Shown: positions 36,812 to 46,272 of the stretch, in pieces | How positions within the stretch are numbered: position 1 is the first letter of the stretch | Layout of the letters: each line of letters starts with the position of its first letter | NCBI GenBank assembly: GCA_021783695.1 | Contig: JAJXTO010000008.1 | Coordinates: forward strand, 1-64,000 | Direction: 5' to 3' | From: Pseudomonadota bacterium | GTDB taxonomy: Bacteria > Pseudomonadota > Gammaproteobacteria > Burkholderiales > Burkholderiaceae_C | DNA: 64,000 nucleotides | Notes under the pieces: generated by a model | The model's input: the letters and a program-made list of their open reading frames with translations, nothing else | Told to the model about the DNA's origin: nothing | The model's database searches: none | Program-made: the position numbers and the translations under genes

Positions 36812-37708
36812 ATGGCCATCCTGATCAATCAAGACACCAAAGTCATCACCCAGGGCATCACCGGCAAGACGGGGCAATTCCACACCCGCATGTGCCGCGA
36901 CTACGGAAACGGCAAAAACTGCTTTGTCGCCGGAGTCAACCCGAAGAAGGCCGGCGAAGATTTCGAGGGCATTCCCATCTACGGCACCGTGGCCGACGCC
37001 AAGGCGGCCACGGGGGCCACGGTTTCCGTCATCTATGTGCCGCCGGCCGGAGCGGCTGCCGCGATTTGGGAGGCGGTGGAGGCCGATCTCGATCTGGCCG
37101 TCTGCATCACCGAGGGCATTCCGGTCAAGGACATGCTGATGGTGCGCAGCCGCATGAAGGCCAAGGAGGCTGCGGGGGGCAAAAAAACCCTGCTGCTCGG
37201 GCCGAACTGCCCGGGCCTCATCACCCCGGACCAGATCAAGATCGGCATCATGCCGGGCCACATCCACCGCAAGGGGCGCATCGGCATTGTGTCGCGCTCG
37301 GGCACGCTGACCTATGAGGCCGTGGCGCAGGTCACCGAGTTGGGGCTCGGGCAGAGCGGCGCGGTGGGGATTGGCGGCGATCCGATCAACGGCCTGAAAC
37401 ATATCGACATCATGCGGGCCTTCAATGATGATCCCGACACGGATGCGGTCATCATGATCGGTGAAATCGGTGGCTCCGACGAGGCCGAGGCCGCGCTGTG
37501 GTGCAAGGCCCACATGAAAAAGCCGGTGGTGGGCTTCATCGCCGGTGTCACTGCGCCTGCAGGCAAACGCATGGGCCATGCCGGGGCGCTGATTTCCGGC
37601 GGGGCAGATACGGCTGAAGCCAAGCTGGCGGTGATGGAAGCATGCGGTTTCGCCGTCACGCGCAACCCCTCTGAAATGGGAAAATTGCTCATGCAGGTTT
37701 TGCGCTGA
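36812..37708 (+). CDS. sucD: Succinyl-CoA synthetase alpha subunit
   Basis: The protein is 298 residues. The CoA-binding N-terminus is NQDTKVITQGITGKTGQFHT, followed by GPNCPGLITP, and the phosphohistidine is in GKRMGHAGALISGG. It pairs with SucC. The ATG at 36812 has GAGGA upstream; the 515-residue track ORF begins inside sucC in another frame. Confidence 0.96.
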   Translation: MAILINQDTKVITQGITGKTGQFHTRMCRDYGNGKNCFVAGVNPKKAGEDFEGIPIYGTVADAKAATGATVSVIYVPPAGAAAAIWEAVEADLDLAVCITEGIPVKDMLMVRSRMKAKEAAGGKKTLLLGPNCPGLITPDQIKIGIMPGHIHRKGRIGIVSRSGTLTYEAVAQVTELGLGQSGAVGIGGDPINGLKHIDIMRAFNDDPDTDAVIMIGEIGGSDEAEAALWCKAHMKKPVVGFIAGVTAPAGKRMGHAGALISGGADTAEAKLAVMEACGFAVTRNPSEMGKLLMQVLR

Positions 37709-37803
37709 TGGGGCACTGCCGGGGCTGCTCCTGGTTACAAAAGATATGATGCGGCACCAGTCCCGATGGGACCGCACACAGAGCTTCCGGGGCAGCCATC
37801 GGT

Positions 37804-38514
37804 ATGGAACACTATCTCACCGTCGAGTTCTTGACGGCACTCGGTCAGATCGTCCTGATCGACATTCTTCTCGGCGGAGACAACGCGGTGGTCATTGCGC
37901 TGGCCACGCGCAAACTCCCCCCGCAGCAGCGCAGACTGGGCATTCTGTGGGGCACTGCGGGCGCCATTGGCCTGCGCGTCGTCCTCATCTTTTTCGCCCT
38001 CACGCTGCTGAAGCTGCCTTTCCTCAAGATTGTTGGCGCCTTGCTGTTGTTCTGGATTGGCATCAAGCTGCTGGCGCCGCAGGATGAAGAAGGCCACGGC
38101 GACGTGCAGGCTGCAGACAAACTCTGGGCGGCGGTCAAGACGGTCATCATTGCCGACTTTGTGATGAGCCTGGACAACGTCATCGCCATTGCCGGGGCGG
38201 CGCAGAATGCGGGCGAGCAACATTCCATGCTGCTGGTGGTGTTCGGTTTGCTGCTTAGCGTTCCCATCATCGTCTGGGGCAGCCAGTTGGTGATTCATCT
38301 GATGCAGCGCTTCCCGGCCATCATCACCCTGGGGGCGATGTTGCTGGGCTGGATCGCCGGTGGCCTGATCGTGACGGACCCCGCTGTGGAGCACTGGGTA
38401 GAGACCCTTCCGCTGGCGCAATATGCAGAAAAGATCGCCGGATTGGTGGGGGCGGTCGTTGTCTGGATTGCGGCGAAGCTGATCTATCGCCGCGTGCAGG
38501 TTTCCGCCACATGA
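37804..38514 (+). CDS. TerC-family integral membrane protein
   Basis: This 236-residue protein has seven or so membrane helices and the two TerC metal-binding repeats, LGGDNAVVIALATRKLP near residue 24 and MSLDNVIAIAGAAQNA near 120. TerC/Alx/MeeF-type proteins export manganese or help metallate exoenzymes. The 95-bp leader has a hairpin (GTCCC-GAT-GGGAC with an outer TGCG/CGCA pair) and a TATGAT -10 candidate at 37745. I cannot recognise the yybP-ykoY manganese riboswitch there. It overlaps the phosphatase gene by 4 bp. Confidence 0.88.
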   Translation: MEHYLTVEFLTALGQIVLIDILLGGDNAVVIALATRKLPPQQRRLGILWGTAGAIGLRVVLIFFALTLLKLPFLKIVGALLLFWIGIKLLAPQDEEGHGDVQAADKLWAAVKTVIIADFVMSLDNVIAIAGAAQNAGEQHSMLLVVFGLLLSVPIIVWGSQLVIHLMQRFPAIITLGAMLLGWIAGGLIVTDPAVEHWVETLPLAQYAEKIAGLVGAVVVWIAAKLIYRRVQVSAT

Positions 38515-39302
38515 GCGCAATCATGGCCAAGTCACCGGGTTCGACGAACCCCCTGCAATACGAGATGCTCAGCCTGACCCACCCGGGCCGGGTGCGTGAG
38601 CACAATGAAGACGCAGTCGCCTTCGATGCGCTGGCGCAGGTGGCGGTACTGGCCGACGGTATGGGGGGCTACGCCGCAGGTGAGGTGGCCAGCGGCATGG
38701 CGACCGCGCAGATCTGCGCCCGCATCGCGCGCCTCAAGGCGGACTATCCCAAGGTGACCGCGCTCGACCTGTCCACGGAACTGCGGTTTGCCATCCGGCA
38801 TGTGAATGTAGAAATTCTGCGGGCTGCACGCGGCAATCCGCAGTTCTCGGGCATGGGGGCCACGCTGGTTGCGGTGGCGTTTACCGGCAACGTCGCGGTC
38901 GTTGCCCATGCGGGGGACTCCCGCATTTATCTGCTGCGGCAAAACCAGTTGCGCCTGCTCACGCACGATCACTCGGCCTTGCAGGAGCAGATCGACATGG
39001 GACTGATCCTGCCGGAAGACGTGGAAAAAATCGGCGGCAAGAATCTGGTCACCCGTGCCCTTGGGGTTGATGCCAAGCTCGAACCGGATGTGGCCATGCA
39101 TCCCATGATGGCGGGGGACATGTTGCTTCTGTGCTCGGATGGCTTGAACGATATGTTGTCTGATGCCAAAATCGAAGCCGTGTTGCGGCAATACACTGGA
39201 CATCCTTCTGCGGCTGCGCGTCAACTGGTGGATGATGCGAATGCGGCAGGTGGTCGCGACAACGTCTCTGTCATTCTTGTGCTGGTGCGCTCGCAAGCCT
39301 GA
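38511..39302 (+). CDS. PP2C-family serine/threonine protein phosphatase
   Basis: The protein is 263 residues. Metal-binding motifs are in order: REHNEDA (motif 1), VLADGMGGYAAGEVAS (2), GMGATLVAV (5), AHAGDSRIYLL (6), LCSDGLNDML (8) and GGRDNVSVILV (11). It is a complete bacterial Stp/PrpC-type phosphatase. It overlaps terC by 4 bp, and an FHA protein follows after 53 bp. No Hanks-type kinase is in the window. Confidence 0.92.
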   Translation: MSAIMAKSPGSTNPLQYEMLSLTHPGRVREHNEDAVAFDALAQVAVLADGMGGYAAGEVASGMATAQICARIARLKADYPKVTALDLSTELRFAIRHVNVEILRAARGNPQFSGMGATLVAVAFTGNVAVVAHAGDSRIYLLRQNQLRLLTHDHSALQEQIDMGLILPEDVEKIGGKNLVTRALGVDAKLEPDVAMHPMMAGDMLLLCSDGLNDMLSDAKIEAVLRQYTGHPSAAARQLVDDANAAGGRDNVSVILVLVRSQA

Positions 39303-39355
39303 TCTGTGTTCCTCTTTTCTTTGATCTGACTGTTTACTCAAACGGACTCCAAATC

Positions 39356-40027
39356 GTGGCCAAACTCGTGATCACCCTGGATGGCAAGGTTTTGAAAGAG
39401 GTCGTGCTCAGCAAAGACCGCACGACACTGGGGCGGCGTCCGTACAACGATGTGGTCATCGATAATCTTGCAGTCAGCGGAGAACATGCAGTTTTATTGC
39501 GAGATTCCGGGGCAGAGGGCGAGAGTTACACCATTCAGGACCTTGGCAGCACGAACGGCACCTACCTGAACGGTGCTCCCATCAAATCGAGCCCTTTTCG
39601 CGAGGGCGACACCGTCGATATTGGGAAATACAGCGTGCGTTTGTTGTCGGATACGCGGCAGACCACGTTTGGACCGTCGCGTTTTGGAGCGCAGACCGGA
39701 TTTGGAAATTCCCGGTTCGGAAATTCTGGCTTTACCGATTCACGCACCCGCGCCGCCGACGCGGATCGCAGCTACAAAATCAAGGTGCTCAGCGGCGACG
39801 CGGCCGGCCGGGAAATCATGCTCAGCAAGGAGCAGACCACCTTTGGCCAGCGCGGCATCCTGGTGGTGAGCGTGGTGCACAAGCCGCGTGGCTATGAACT
39901 GGTGCAGGTGGAGGGGGAAAAGCGCGCGCAGGTCAACGGCGTGTCCCTGGGGCTCATGCCGGTGGTGTTGCGCTCCGGCGACGTGATCAATCTCACAGGC
40001 ATTCAGCTGCAATTCCTGCAAATCTGA
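39356..40027 (+). CDS. FHA-domain protein with second FHA-like half
   Basis: The protein is 223 residues with a GTG start. The N-terminal FHA domain (1-100) has LGRRPYNDVVIDNLAVSGEHAVL and DLGSTNGTYLNG, the phosphothreonine-binding residues. A low-complexity linker of Phe-Gly-Asn-Ser-Arg units (about 105-135) follows. Residues about 145-223 have an FHA-like strand pattern (LSKEQTTFGQRG...VNGVSLG...LRSGDVINLTG) but lack the R-S-H signature. It is the likely phosphopeptide reader for the neighbouring PP2C phosphatase and an unseen kinase. Confidence 0.87.
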   Translation: MAKLVITLDGKVLKEVVLSKDRTTLGRRPYNDVVIDNLAVSGEHAVLLRDSGAEGESYTIQDLGSTNGTYLNGAPIKSSPFREGDTVDIGKYSVRLLSDTRQTTFGPSRFGAQTGFGNSRFGNSGFTDSRTRAADADRSYKIKVLSGDAAGREIMLSKEQTTFGQRGILVVSVVHKPRGYELVQVEGEKRAQVNGVSLGLMPVVLRSGDVINLTGIQLQFLQI

Positions 40028-40047
40028 AGTCTGCTTCACCCAAAGTC

Positions 40048-40073
40048 AAACGCCCGCTTTCGCGGGCGTTTTT
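40048..40073 (+). terminator. Intrinsic terminator after the FHA gene
   Basis: The stem ACGCCCGC/GCGGGCGT has a TTTC loop followed by a short T-run. It lies between the convergent FHA and pyruvate kinase genes and is weaker in the minus direction. Confidence 0.85.
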
Positions 40074-40113
40074 GCCGGTGCGCCCGGGGCAGGGCGCGCG
40101 GCTTGCCGCTTGG

Positions 40114-41547
40114 TCAGCGCGGTACGCGCATCACCTTGAGCATATTGGTGCCGCCGGCCGAGCCGATGGGCTCGCCGCAGGTGATGGCATAGCTGTCACC
40201 TGACGCGACGGCTTTTTTCTCGATGAGCCTGGCTTCAGCCTGGTTGAGCAGGGTATCGCGGTCGGTGGTGCTGAAACTCATCAGCATGGGACGCACATTG
40301 CGGTACAGCGCCATGCGGCGCACCGAGGTCTCGCTGCGCGACAGGGCGTAGATCGGCACATTGACGCGGTGGCGGCTCATCCATAGCGCCGTCGAGCCCG
40401 ATTCGGTGAGTGCGGCAATGGCGCTGCAGCCCAGGTGATGCGCGGTGAACAGCGCGGCCATGGCGATGGACTGGTCGATGCGGGTGAACTGTTTGTTGAT
40501 GAAGTCGTGTTCGAGTTTGACATCCTCGAACTTCTCTGCCGCTTCGCAGATGCTGGCCATCGCTTCCACCGTTTCCACCGGATATTTTCCGGCGGCGGTT
40601 TCGGCCGAGAGCATGACGGCGTCGGTGCCGTCGAGCACGGCGTTGGCCACATCGGACACTTCGGCGCGGGTGGGGACGGCGTTGACGATCATCGACTCCA
40701 TCATCTGCGTGGCGGTGATGACCACCCGGTCCATTTCGCGCGCCATGCGGATCATGCGTTTTTGCAGCGCCGGCACGGCGGCGTTGCCGACTTCCACCGC
40801 GAGGTCCCCGCGCGCCACCATGATGCCGTCGGACGCGCGCAAAATTTCCGCCAGCGCCGGAATCGCCTCCACGCGCTCGATCTTGGCGATCAGCGCCGGC
40901 TTGTGGCCGAACGGCTCGCCGGCCACGTTGGCGAGTTGCCGGGCCAGTTCCATGTCGGTGGCGTTTTTGGGGAAGGACACGGCCAGATAATCTGCCTGGA
41001 AGGCCATCGCGGTGCGGATGTCTTCCATGTCCTTGGCGGTCAGCGCGGGGGCGGAAAGTCCTCCTCCCTGCTTGTTGATGCCCTTGTTGTTGGACAACTC
41101 GCCGCCGATGCTGACGACCGTATGGATTTCCGCGCCGCTGACGCTCTCCACGGTGAGCACGATGAGGCCGTCGTTGAGCAGCAGCCGGTCGCCCGGATGC
41201 ACGTCACGCGGCAGATCCTTGTAATCGAGACCGCAGCGCGTGTCGTCGCCGAGCTCGCATGTGGCGTCGAGGATGAATTTCTGTCCAGGCTGCAGCATTA
41301 CCTTGCCGTCCTTGAAGCGGCCGACACGGATTTTCGGGCCTTGCAGATCGGCCATGATGGCAACGGCCTTGCCGAGGCGGTTGGCCGTATCGCGGATGAG
41401 CTGGGCGCGATCGATGTGGTCTTGCGCCTTGCCGTGGGAAAAATTGAGTCGCACGACATCGACGCCGGCGGAAATCATGCGTTCAAGGATGTCGGGCGAA
41501 GAACTGGCGGGGCCGATGGTGGCAACGATTTTTGTGGCGCGGGACAT
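40114..41547 (-). CDS. pyk: Pyruvate kinase
   Basis: This 477-residue enzyme makes pyruvate and ATP from phosphoenolpyruvate. It has TKIVATIGPASSSP at the start, the active-site Lys region ALIAKIERVEA, the divalent-metal site GIMVARGDLAVEV and TATQMMESM. The ATG at 41547 is chosen; the track adds 14 residues upstream. It is a single gene divergent from the PAS-GGDEF gene. Confidence 0.96.
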   Translation of the reverse strand: MSRATKIVATIGPASSSPDILERMISAGVDVVRLNFSHGKAQDHIDRAQLIRDTANRLGKAVAIMADLQGPKIRVGRFKDGKVMLQPGQKFILDATCELGDDTRCGLDYKDLPRDVHPGDRLLLNDGLIVLTVESVSGAEIHTVVSIGGELSNNKGINKQGGGLSAPALTAKDMEDIRTAMAFQADYLAVSFPKNATDMELARQLANVAGEPFGHKPALIAKIERVEAIPALAEILRASDGIMVARGDLAVEVGNAAVPALQKRMIRMAREMDRVVITATQMMESMIVNAVPTRAEVSDVANAVLDGTDAVMLSAETAAGKYPVETVEAMASICEAAEKFEDVKLEHDFINKQFTRIDQSIAMAALFTAHHLGCSAIAALTESGSTALWMSRHRVNVPIYALSRSETSVRRMALYRNVRPMLMSFSTTDRDTLLNQAEARLIEKKAVASGDSYAITCGEPIGSAGGTNMLKVMRVPR

Positions 41548-41733
41548 GAGTAGGGGGGTGTCTAGGGATGGGCAGCAGAACGTGTTCAAGAGAAAATGTG
41601 CAATCAGTCACATCAACCGGGTCACAGTGTAGAACGCGCTCTTGACGGTTTTGCGCAAACCGCCAGAATCGCGGCAAGCCGATTGACCCTGAGCAGACCC
41701 GCCCGGCATCCCCTGCAGCCATCCCCGTTTTCC

Positions 41734-43086
41734 ATGAACACGTCGTTTCCACCGGAATCTACTCAGGCCCTGTTGCCTGATGACACGCTGCTGCCCGGTC
41801 TGGCTGCGGTGCCGGAAGTCAGGAGTCTGCTGGAAGCGGTGGATCTGCCCATCGGCCGCTGGGACGCCGAAGGACGGCTGACGTTTTTCAATCCGCCTTA
41901 CCTGACCTGGGCGCGCCGCACGCCACAAGACCTGCGCGGGAAAAGTCTGAAAGAGCTGTATGGCGAAGAGGCCTGGGCTGCGGCGCGGCCCGCCTTCGAG
42001 CGCGGATTCGCAGGCCAACAGGCCGACTATCTGCGGCTCTTGCGCCATCTCGACACGCCCCGTTGGGCGCGCATTCAGGTGTTTCCAGAGCGCGGGCAAG
42101 ATGGGCGGATCGACGCGATCTACACCATCGCACACGATGTCCATGACGATGTCACCGCAACCATGGCCTTGCGGCGCTCGAACTGGTTGCTCGAACAGGC
42201 TCTGGACAATCTGCCCTGGGGCGTGATCGAGAGCAATTCGGAGCTGATCATCACCCGCTGGTCCCGCTCCGCGGAGGCCATTCTGGGGTACACCGAAGCG
42301 GATCGTCTGGGCACGCATCGTCTGGCCATGGGCGTTCCCGAGGAAGAGCGCGCGCGCACCCTGTCTGTTTACGAACGCTTGCTCCGCGGTGAAATCGACA
42401 ACTGGGTGGAACAGGCGCAGTACATCCGCAAGGATCGGCGGCGGATCTGGGTCGAATGGACGTTGTCTGCCCTGCGCGACGAAGAGGGGCGCGTGGTGTC
42501 GCTGCTGACTTTCGTGCGCGACATCACCCATCAGGTCGACACCCACGCCCGCCTGCTGCACCATGCCGAGCGCGACGCACTCACGGGTGTTCTCAGTCGG
42601 CGTGCCATCATGGAGCGGCTGGACACCGCACTGTCGCGCCGCACCCGTGGCGACATGCTGGCGCTGTACTTCATCGACCTCGATGGTTTCAAGCAGATCA
42701 ACGACCGTCTCGGCCATGTGCGCGGTGACCGGCTGCTGGTTCAGGTGGCGCACGCCATCCAGGACGTGCTGCGCCGCGATGATGCCGTTGGCCGACTGGG
42801 CGGCGACGAATTCGTCGTGCTCAGCGCCGTGGCGGACATATCCGCCGCGCAGTCGCTCGCGGCCAAGCTGGTCGAAGTGAGCGCCGCAGCTGGCTACGAC
42901 CTGCTCTCGGGCCTGCGGGTGACGGCAAGCATTGGCGTTGCCGCTGTGCCCACGCATGCCCGCAGTAGCTTTGATTTGCTGCAAAGGGCGGATGACGCGA
43001 TGTACGCGGCGAAAAACGATGGAAAAAACCGCTGGGCGCTCTGCAACCAGTTTCTCAGCGGCAGCCATTCGCCAGACAGGCGCTGA
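41734..43086 (+). CDS. PAS-PAS-GGDEF diguanylate cyclase
   Basis: This 450-residue cytosolic protein has no membrane segment. Two PAS-type sensor domains (about 25-150 and 155-275, the second with VRDITHQVD at its end) precede a GGDEF domain (about 283-445) with the intact GGDEF loop. The RRDD inhibitory I-site stands five residues before it, so the enzyme should make cyclic di-GMP and be product-inhibited. No EAL domain is present. The start at 41734 is the first Met consistent with domain spacing; no clear RBS. Confidence 0.9.
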   Translation: MNTSFPPESTQALLPDDTLLPGLAAVPEVRSLLEAVDLPIGRWDAEGRLTFFNPPYLTWARRTPQDLRGKSLKELYGEEAWAAARPAFERGFAGQQADYLRLLRHLDTPRWARIQVFPERGQDGRIDAIYTIAHDVHDDVTATMALRRSNWLLEQALDNLPWGVIESNSELIITRWSRSAEAILGYTEADRLGTHRLAMGVPEEERARTLSVYERLLRGEIDNWVEQAQYIRKDRRRIWVEWTLSALRDEEGRVVSLLTFVRDITHQVDTHARLLHHAERDALTGVLSRRAIMERLDTALSRRTRGDMLALYFIDLDGFKQINDRLGHVRGDRLLVQVAHAIQDVLRRDDAVGRLGGDEFVVLSAVADISAAQSLAAKLVEVSAAAGYDLLSGLRVTASIGVAAVPTHARSSFDLLQRADDAMYAAKNDGKNRWALCNQFLSGSHSPDRR

Positions 43087-43101
43087 TTGCTCCACGCGGC
43101 A

Positions 43102-43428
43102 TCAAACCCAGTTGCGGCTAATCCACGACAAGGCCCAGTAGGCCATCATGCCGCTGAGGATGGTGCCCAAAATGCCCCGCCGCGCAAAAAAATAGCCTGC
43201 GGCAATGACTGCCGCCCCCAGCTTCACCCACGGCGGCCCCAGGGGAGTGAGCAGCAGCAACTCGGGCGCCACCACGGCGGCCAGCGCTGCGGCGGGGGCA
43301 AAACGCAGGGCGATTTTGACCCGCGCGGGCAAGGGCATGGGTTTGCGTGAGAGCAAAAACATGTTCCGGCTCAGCACGGTCACGGCCGTCAGGCCGACGA
43401 CCAGGACGATTTGTTGCAGCAAGGTCAT
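43102..43428 (-). CDS. azlD: AzlD-family branched-chain amino acid exporter subunit
   Basis: This 108-residue protein has four hydrophobic helices and the AzlD pattern TVLSRNMFLL...RFAPAAALAAVVAPELL. It is the small partner of AzlC in amino acid export. The start at 43428 lies 13 bp after azlC; the 123-residue track version starts upstream. Confidence 0.87.
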   Translation of the reverse strand: MTLLQQIVLVVGLTAVTVLSRNMFLLSRKPMPLPARVKIALRFAPAAALAAVVAPELLLLTPLGPPWVKLGAAVIAAGYFFARRGILGTILSGMMAYWALSWISRNWV

Positions 43429-43441
43429 GGCGCGCTCGGAT

Positions 43442-44200
43442 TCAGGATTTGGTGCCGTCAAGCAGGCTGCCATTGGTTGTGGCGAGTTGGCGTTGACTCC
43501 ACGCCTCCCAGATCATGCCGACAACCAGCGCGCCAACAATGGCCACGACCAGATTGAGCCGCAGCGGAAGCCAGAACAGCAGCGCGCTCAGCGCCGAGGC
43601 GACGACGATGACCGCCGCAATGGTGCGATCTGCGAGCAATGACAACACAATGCCCAGCAGCGCCAGCGTGCCCGCGAAAGCCAGCCCCCACGCGCCGGGA
43701 ATGTGCTGCGCCAGCAAAATACCGAGGATGGACGGCACCTGCCAGGCGATCCAGTTGGACAGCGAGACGCCGAGAAAATAATGTGCCTGCTGCGGATCGT
43801 TGTTGGGGTGTGGATGGCGCCGGATCATCAGCACCTGGCTCAGGTCACCGATCAGGTAGCCATACGCCAGGCGGCGTAATCGGGGCAGATGTTCTAAATA
43901 GGGGCGCATTTGCGCGCTGAAGACGACAAAACGCAAATTGACGCAAAACGCCGTGCCGAGAATCAGCCACAGCGGCGCTCCGGCGGCGATCAGCGGCAAA
44001 GCCGCCAGTTGCGCACTGCCGGCAAACACGAACAGGCTGATCGCCAGCGCCAGTTGCACACTCAGACCCGACTTGACCATGGCCACGCCGGTGACCAGCC
44101 CCCACGCGGAGATGCCCAGCGAGACGGCGCGCATATCGCGCATGCCCTCGCGGAGCGCGGGCTGGGCAAACAGGGTTTGAAAGCGGGCGAGGGTTGGCAT
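43442..44200 (-). CDS. azlC: AzlC-family branched-chain amino acid exporter subunit
   Basis: The protein is 252 residues. AzlC signatures are REGMRDMRAVSLGISAWGLVTGVAMVKSG, FAGSAQLAALPLIAAGAP and NLRFVVFSAQMRPYL. It forms a large subunit of a proton-coupled exporter with AzlD. It is an operon of two genes. Confidence 0.9.
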   Translation of the reverse strand: MPTLARFQTLFAQPALREGMRDMRAVSLGISAWGLVTGVAMVKSGLSVQLALAISLFVFAGSAQLAALPLIAAGAPLWLILGTAFCVNLRFVVFSAQMRPYLEHLPRLRRLAYGYLIGDLSQVLMIRRHPHPNNDPQQAHYFLGVSLSNWIAWQVPSILGILLAQHIPGAWGLAFAGTLALLGIVLSLLADRTIAAVIVVASALSALLFWLPLRLNLVVAIVGALVVGMIWEAWSQRQLATTNGSLLDGTKS

Positions 44201-44304
44201 GGGGACAGTTTTTCAGCATTTTGCGCCGCATCAAAACAACCCGGCAAGCATCGTTTGACGTGTTGTGACAACACCCGCGCAGGGTCTGATTGTGCGGATC
44301 GGAC

Positions 44305-46224
44305 TCAGTGATTCACGGGAACCGCGACGCGCCGCAGCACGGGGGCGTTTTGCAAAGCGCGCAGCAGCGGCGCAGTCTGCTGCGGCGACAGGCCCGCTTG
44401 CGCCGCCTGCGCCGGAAATTGTGATGCCAGGCCGGGCGCATAGAGCCAGAACGAGTTTGCGGTGTAGCGTGCGAGGGCCAGCGCCTGCGCTTCGTGGCCC
44501 AAGCGGCTGAGCAGCAGGATGCGGCGAATGAGCAGGTTCGGGTCGCCATAGGCGTGGCTGACGCGGTCGACTGCCGCCTGTTCGCGCAGCAGCTCGGCGC
44601 GCGGATCGCTGGCACGCACCTGGATGGCGCTGGCCTGGGCAAAGCCGATCAGCGGGCGGAAAAACAGATCGCTGCGCTGCGCCTGCCGGATGGCTTGCGC
44701 CGCCTGCGTCCGGTCGGCCGAGTAAGCATCGTTCGTGATGCTGTAGTCATACCCGGCCTTGGCAATCAGCAGGATGGCCAGCGCCCCGGCACTCAGTGCG
44801 GCGGCGCGGGGGAGCGTGTGCGCGCGTGCAGGGCGCGCGCCCTGCGCCTGCGCTTTGGCGCGTTGCAGATCAAACCCATCCATCCACCCGGCGAGAAAAG
44901 CGAACACCCAGAGAAAATACAGATACCACAGAGGATACTCGACGAGACTGTGCAGGCCGAGAAACGCCACGCCCATCCAGGCGGTGAGTGGCAGGGGCGG
45001 GGGACCATCCGGCGCGGCACGGCCGCGTTGCATCCAGGCGCGTGCGCCGCGCCAGAGCCAGACCAGCGCCACTGCCGCGACGGGCACGGTTCCCACCAGG
45101 CCGGTTTCGGCGAGCAATTGCAGGATGAGGTCGTGTGCGTTGTCGATGTTGTCCAGCGGCAGCGGGCGCAGCGCGTGGTGAAGGGCGGCATGTTGCAGCC
45201 CCCAGCCCAGTTGCCCCCAGCCGGCACCGAACCAGGGGAGATGTTCGAACACCTGCCAGGCGTTGCGCCAGATCAGCGCGCGGGCGTTGACCGGCTGGTC
45301 GATCTGGCGGGTGACGGCGTCGAGAAAACTGATCCAGCCGAGATGATCCGCCTCGCGCAGCGCCAGCCACCACAGCGCGTACAGCACGGGAACTGCCACC
45401 AGAGCCGACCAACGCGGGCTGCGCCAGGCGCCGCGCACGGCGATCAGCACCAGCACCGCCGCGACCACTGCCTGCACCATGCCGGTGCGCGAGCCACACA
45501 CCACTAACGCCCAGCTCATGCCGATGACCGCAGCCCACACGGCGCTCACCCGCAAGCGTGGCGCCCACCAGGCCAGCCCCGCCAGTCCGAGGGCGACAGC
45601 GGTGGCGTAATGATTGGGCTGCCGCAGATTGCCGAACACCCGTCCCGTGGAGGGATAGCTGATGATGTCGGTATACAGCGGCAGATGCGCCGCCAGCCAG
45701 GTGGCCAGCGCCGGGATTTGCCACAGGGCGAACTGCACCAGTCCGAACGCCACCTGGATCAGTCCCTGCAACAGCAGCCCGGCGGCGGCCACGTCGAGCC
45801 AGGGATGCTCTGCTCCGCATGCGGCCGCAGTCTGGCGCCGTGCCGCCGCATTGCCCAGACCGGCGATCAGCGCCGCGCTCAACAGCACCGCCACGGTAAT
45901 CGCTCCCTGACTGGCGTAGGCCAGTTGTCCGCTGACAGTCTGCAGCGCAACCACCGTGGCAAGCAGCGCAAACCCCAGCGCAGACAGTCCGAGTCGCGGA
46001 GTCAGCCCGCTCCATGCTGCGGCGAAAAACACCACGGCCCACAAGGATGCGGCCACCAGTGTGGTGCCCATTTTGGCGACCACGCCTGGATCGAAGGGCC
46101 AGATCAGTGGCAGCGAGATCGCCAGACCCAGCAGGCCGAGCGCGAATTGTTGCGAAAAAGACGTGCCAGACGGAGCGGGCTGGGTGTGGCGGGAGGCGGG
46201 AGCGGTGAGCGGCATGGCGGGCAT
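44305..46224 (-). CDS. O-antigen ligase / PglL-type oligosaccharyltransferase
   Basis: This 639-residue polytopic protein has about twelve membrane segments. The Wzy_C region includes the hallmark FGNLRQPNHYATAVALGLAGL. A large periplasmic loop has DNAHDLILQLLAETGL, and a soluble C-terminal region (about 480-639) fits the PglL_A/Wzy_C_2 extension. Such proteins move lipid-linked glycans to pilin or other proteins, or to lipid A core. The Wzy_C_2-like tail favours protein O-glycosylation. It is last in the ptsI-bepA-ligase run, 48 bp after bepA. Confidence 0.85.
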   Translation of the reverse strand: MPAMPLTAPASRHTQPAPSGTSFSQQFALGLLGLAISLPLIWPFDPGVVAKMGTTLVAASLWAVVFFAAAWSGLTPRLGLSALGFALLATVVALQTVSGQLAYASQGAITVAVLLSAALIAGLGNAAARRQTAAACGAEHPWLDVAAAGLLLQGLIQVAFGLVQFALWQIPALATWLAAHLPLYTDIISYPSTGRVFGNLRQPNHYATAVALGLAGLAWWAPRLRVSAVWAAVIGMSWALVVCGSRTGMVQAVVAAVLVLIAVRGAWRSPRWSALVAVPVLYALWWLALREADHLGWISFLDAVTRQIDQPVNARALIWRNAWQVFEHLPWFGAGWGQLGWGLQHAALHHALRPLPLDNIDNAHDLILQLLAETGLVGTVPVAAVALVWLWRGARAWMQRGRAAPDGPPPLPLTAWMGVAFLGLHSLVEYPLWYLYFLWVFAFLAGWMDGFDLQRAKAQAQGARPARAHTLPRAAALSAGALAILLIAKAGYDYSITNDAYSADRTQAAQAIRQAQRSDLFFRPLIGFAQASAIQVRASDPRAELLREQAAVDRVSHAYGDPNLLIRRILLLSRLGHEAQALALARYTANSFWLYAPGLASQFPAQAAQAGLSPQQTAPLLRALQNAPVLRRVAVPVNH

Positions 46225-46272
46225 TATCCGTGCGGCGCCAGGTTGATTGTGATGTGATCCGGCGCGACAGGC

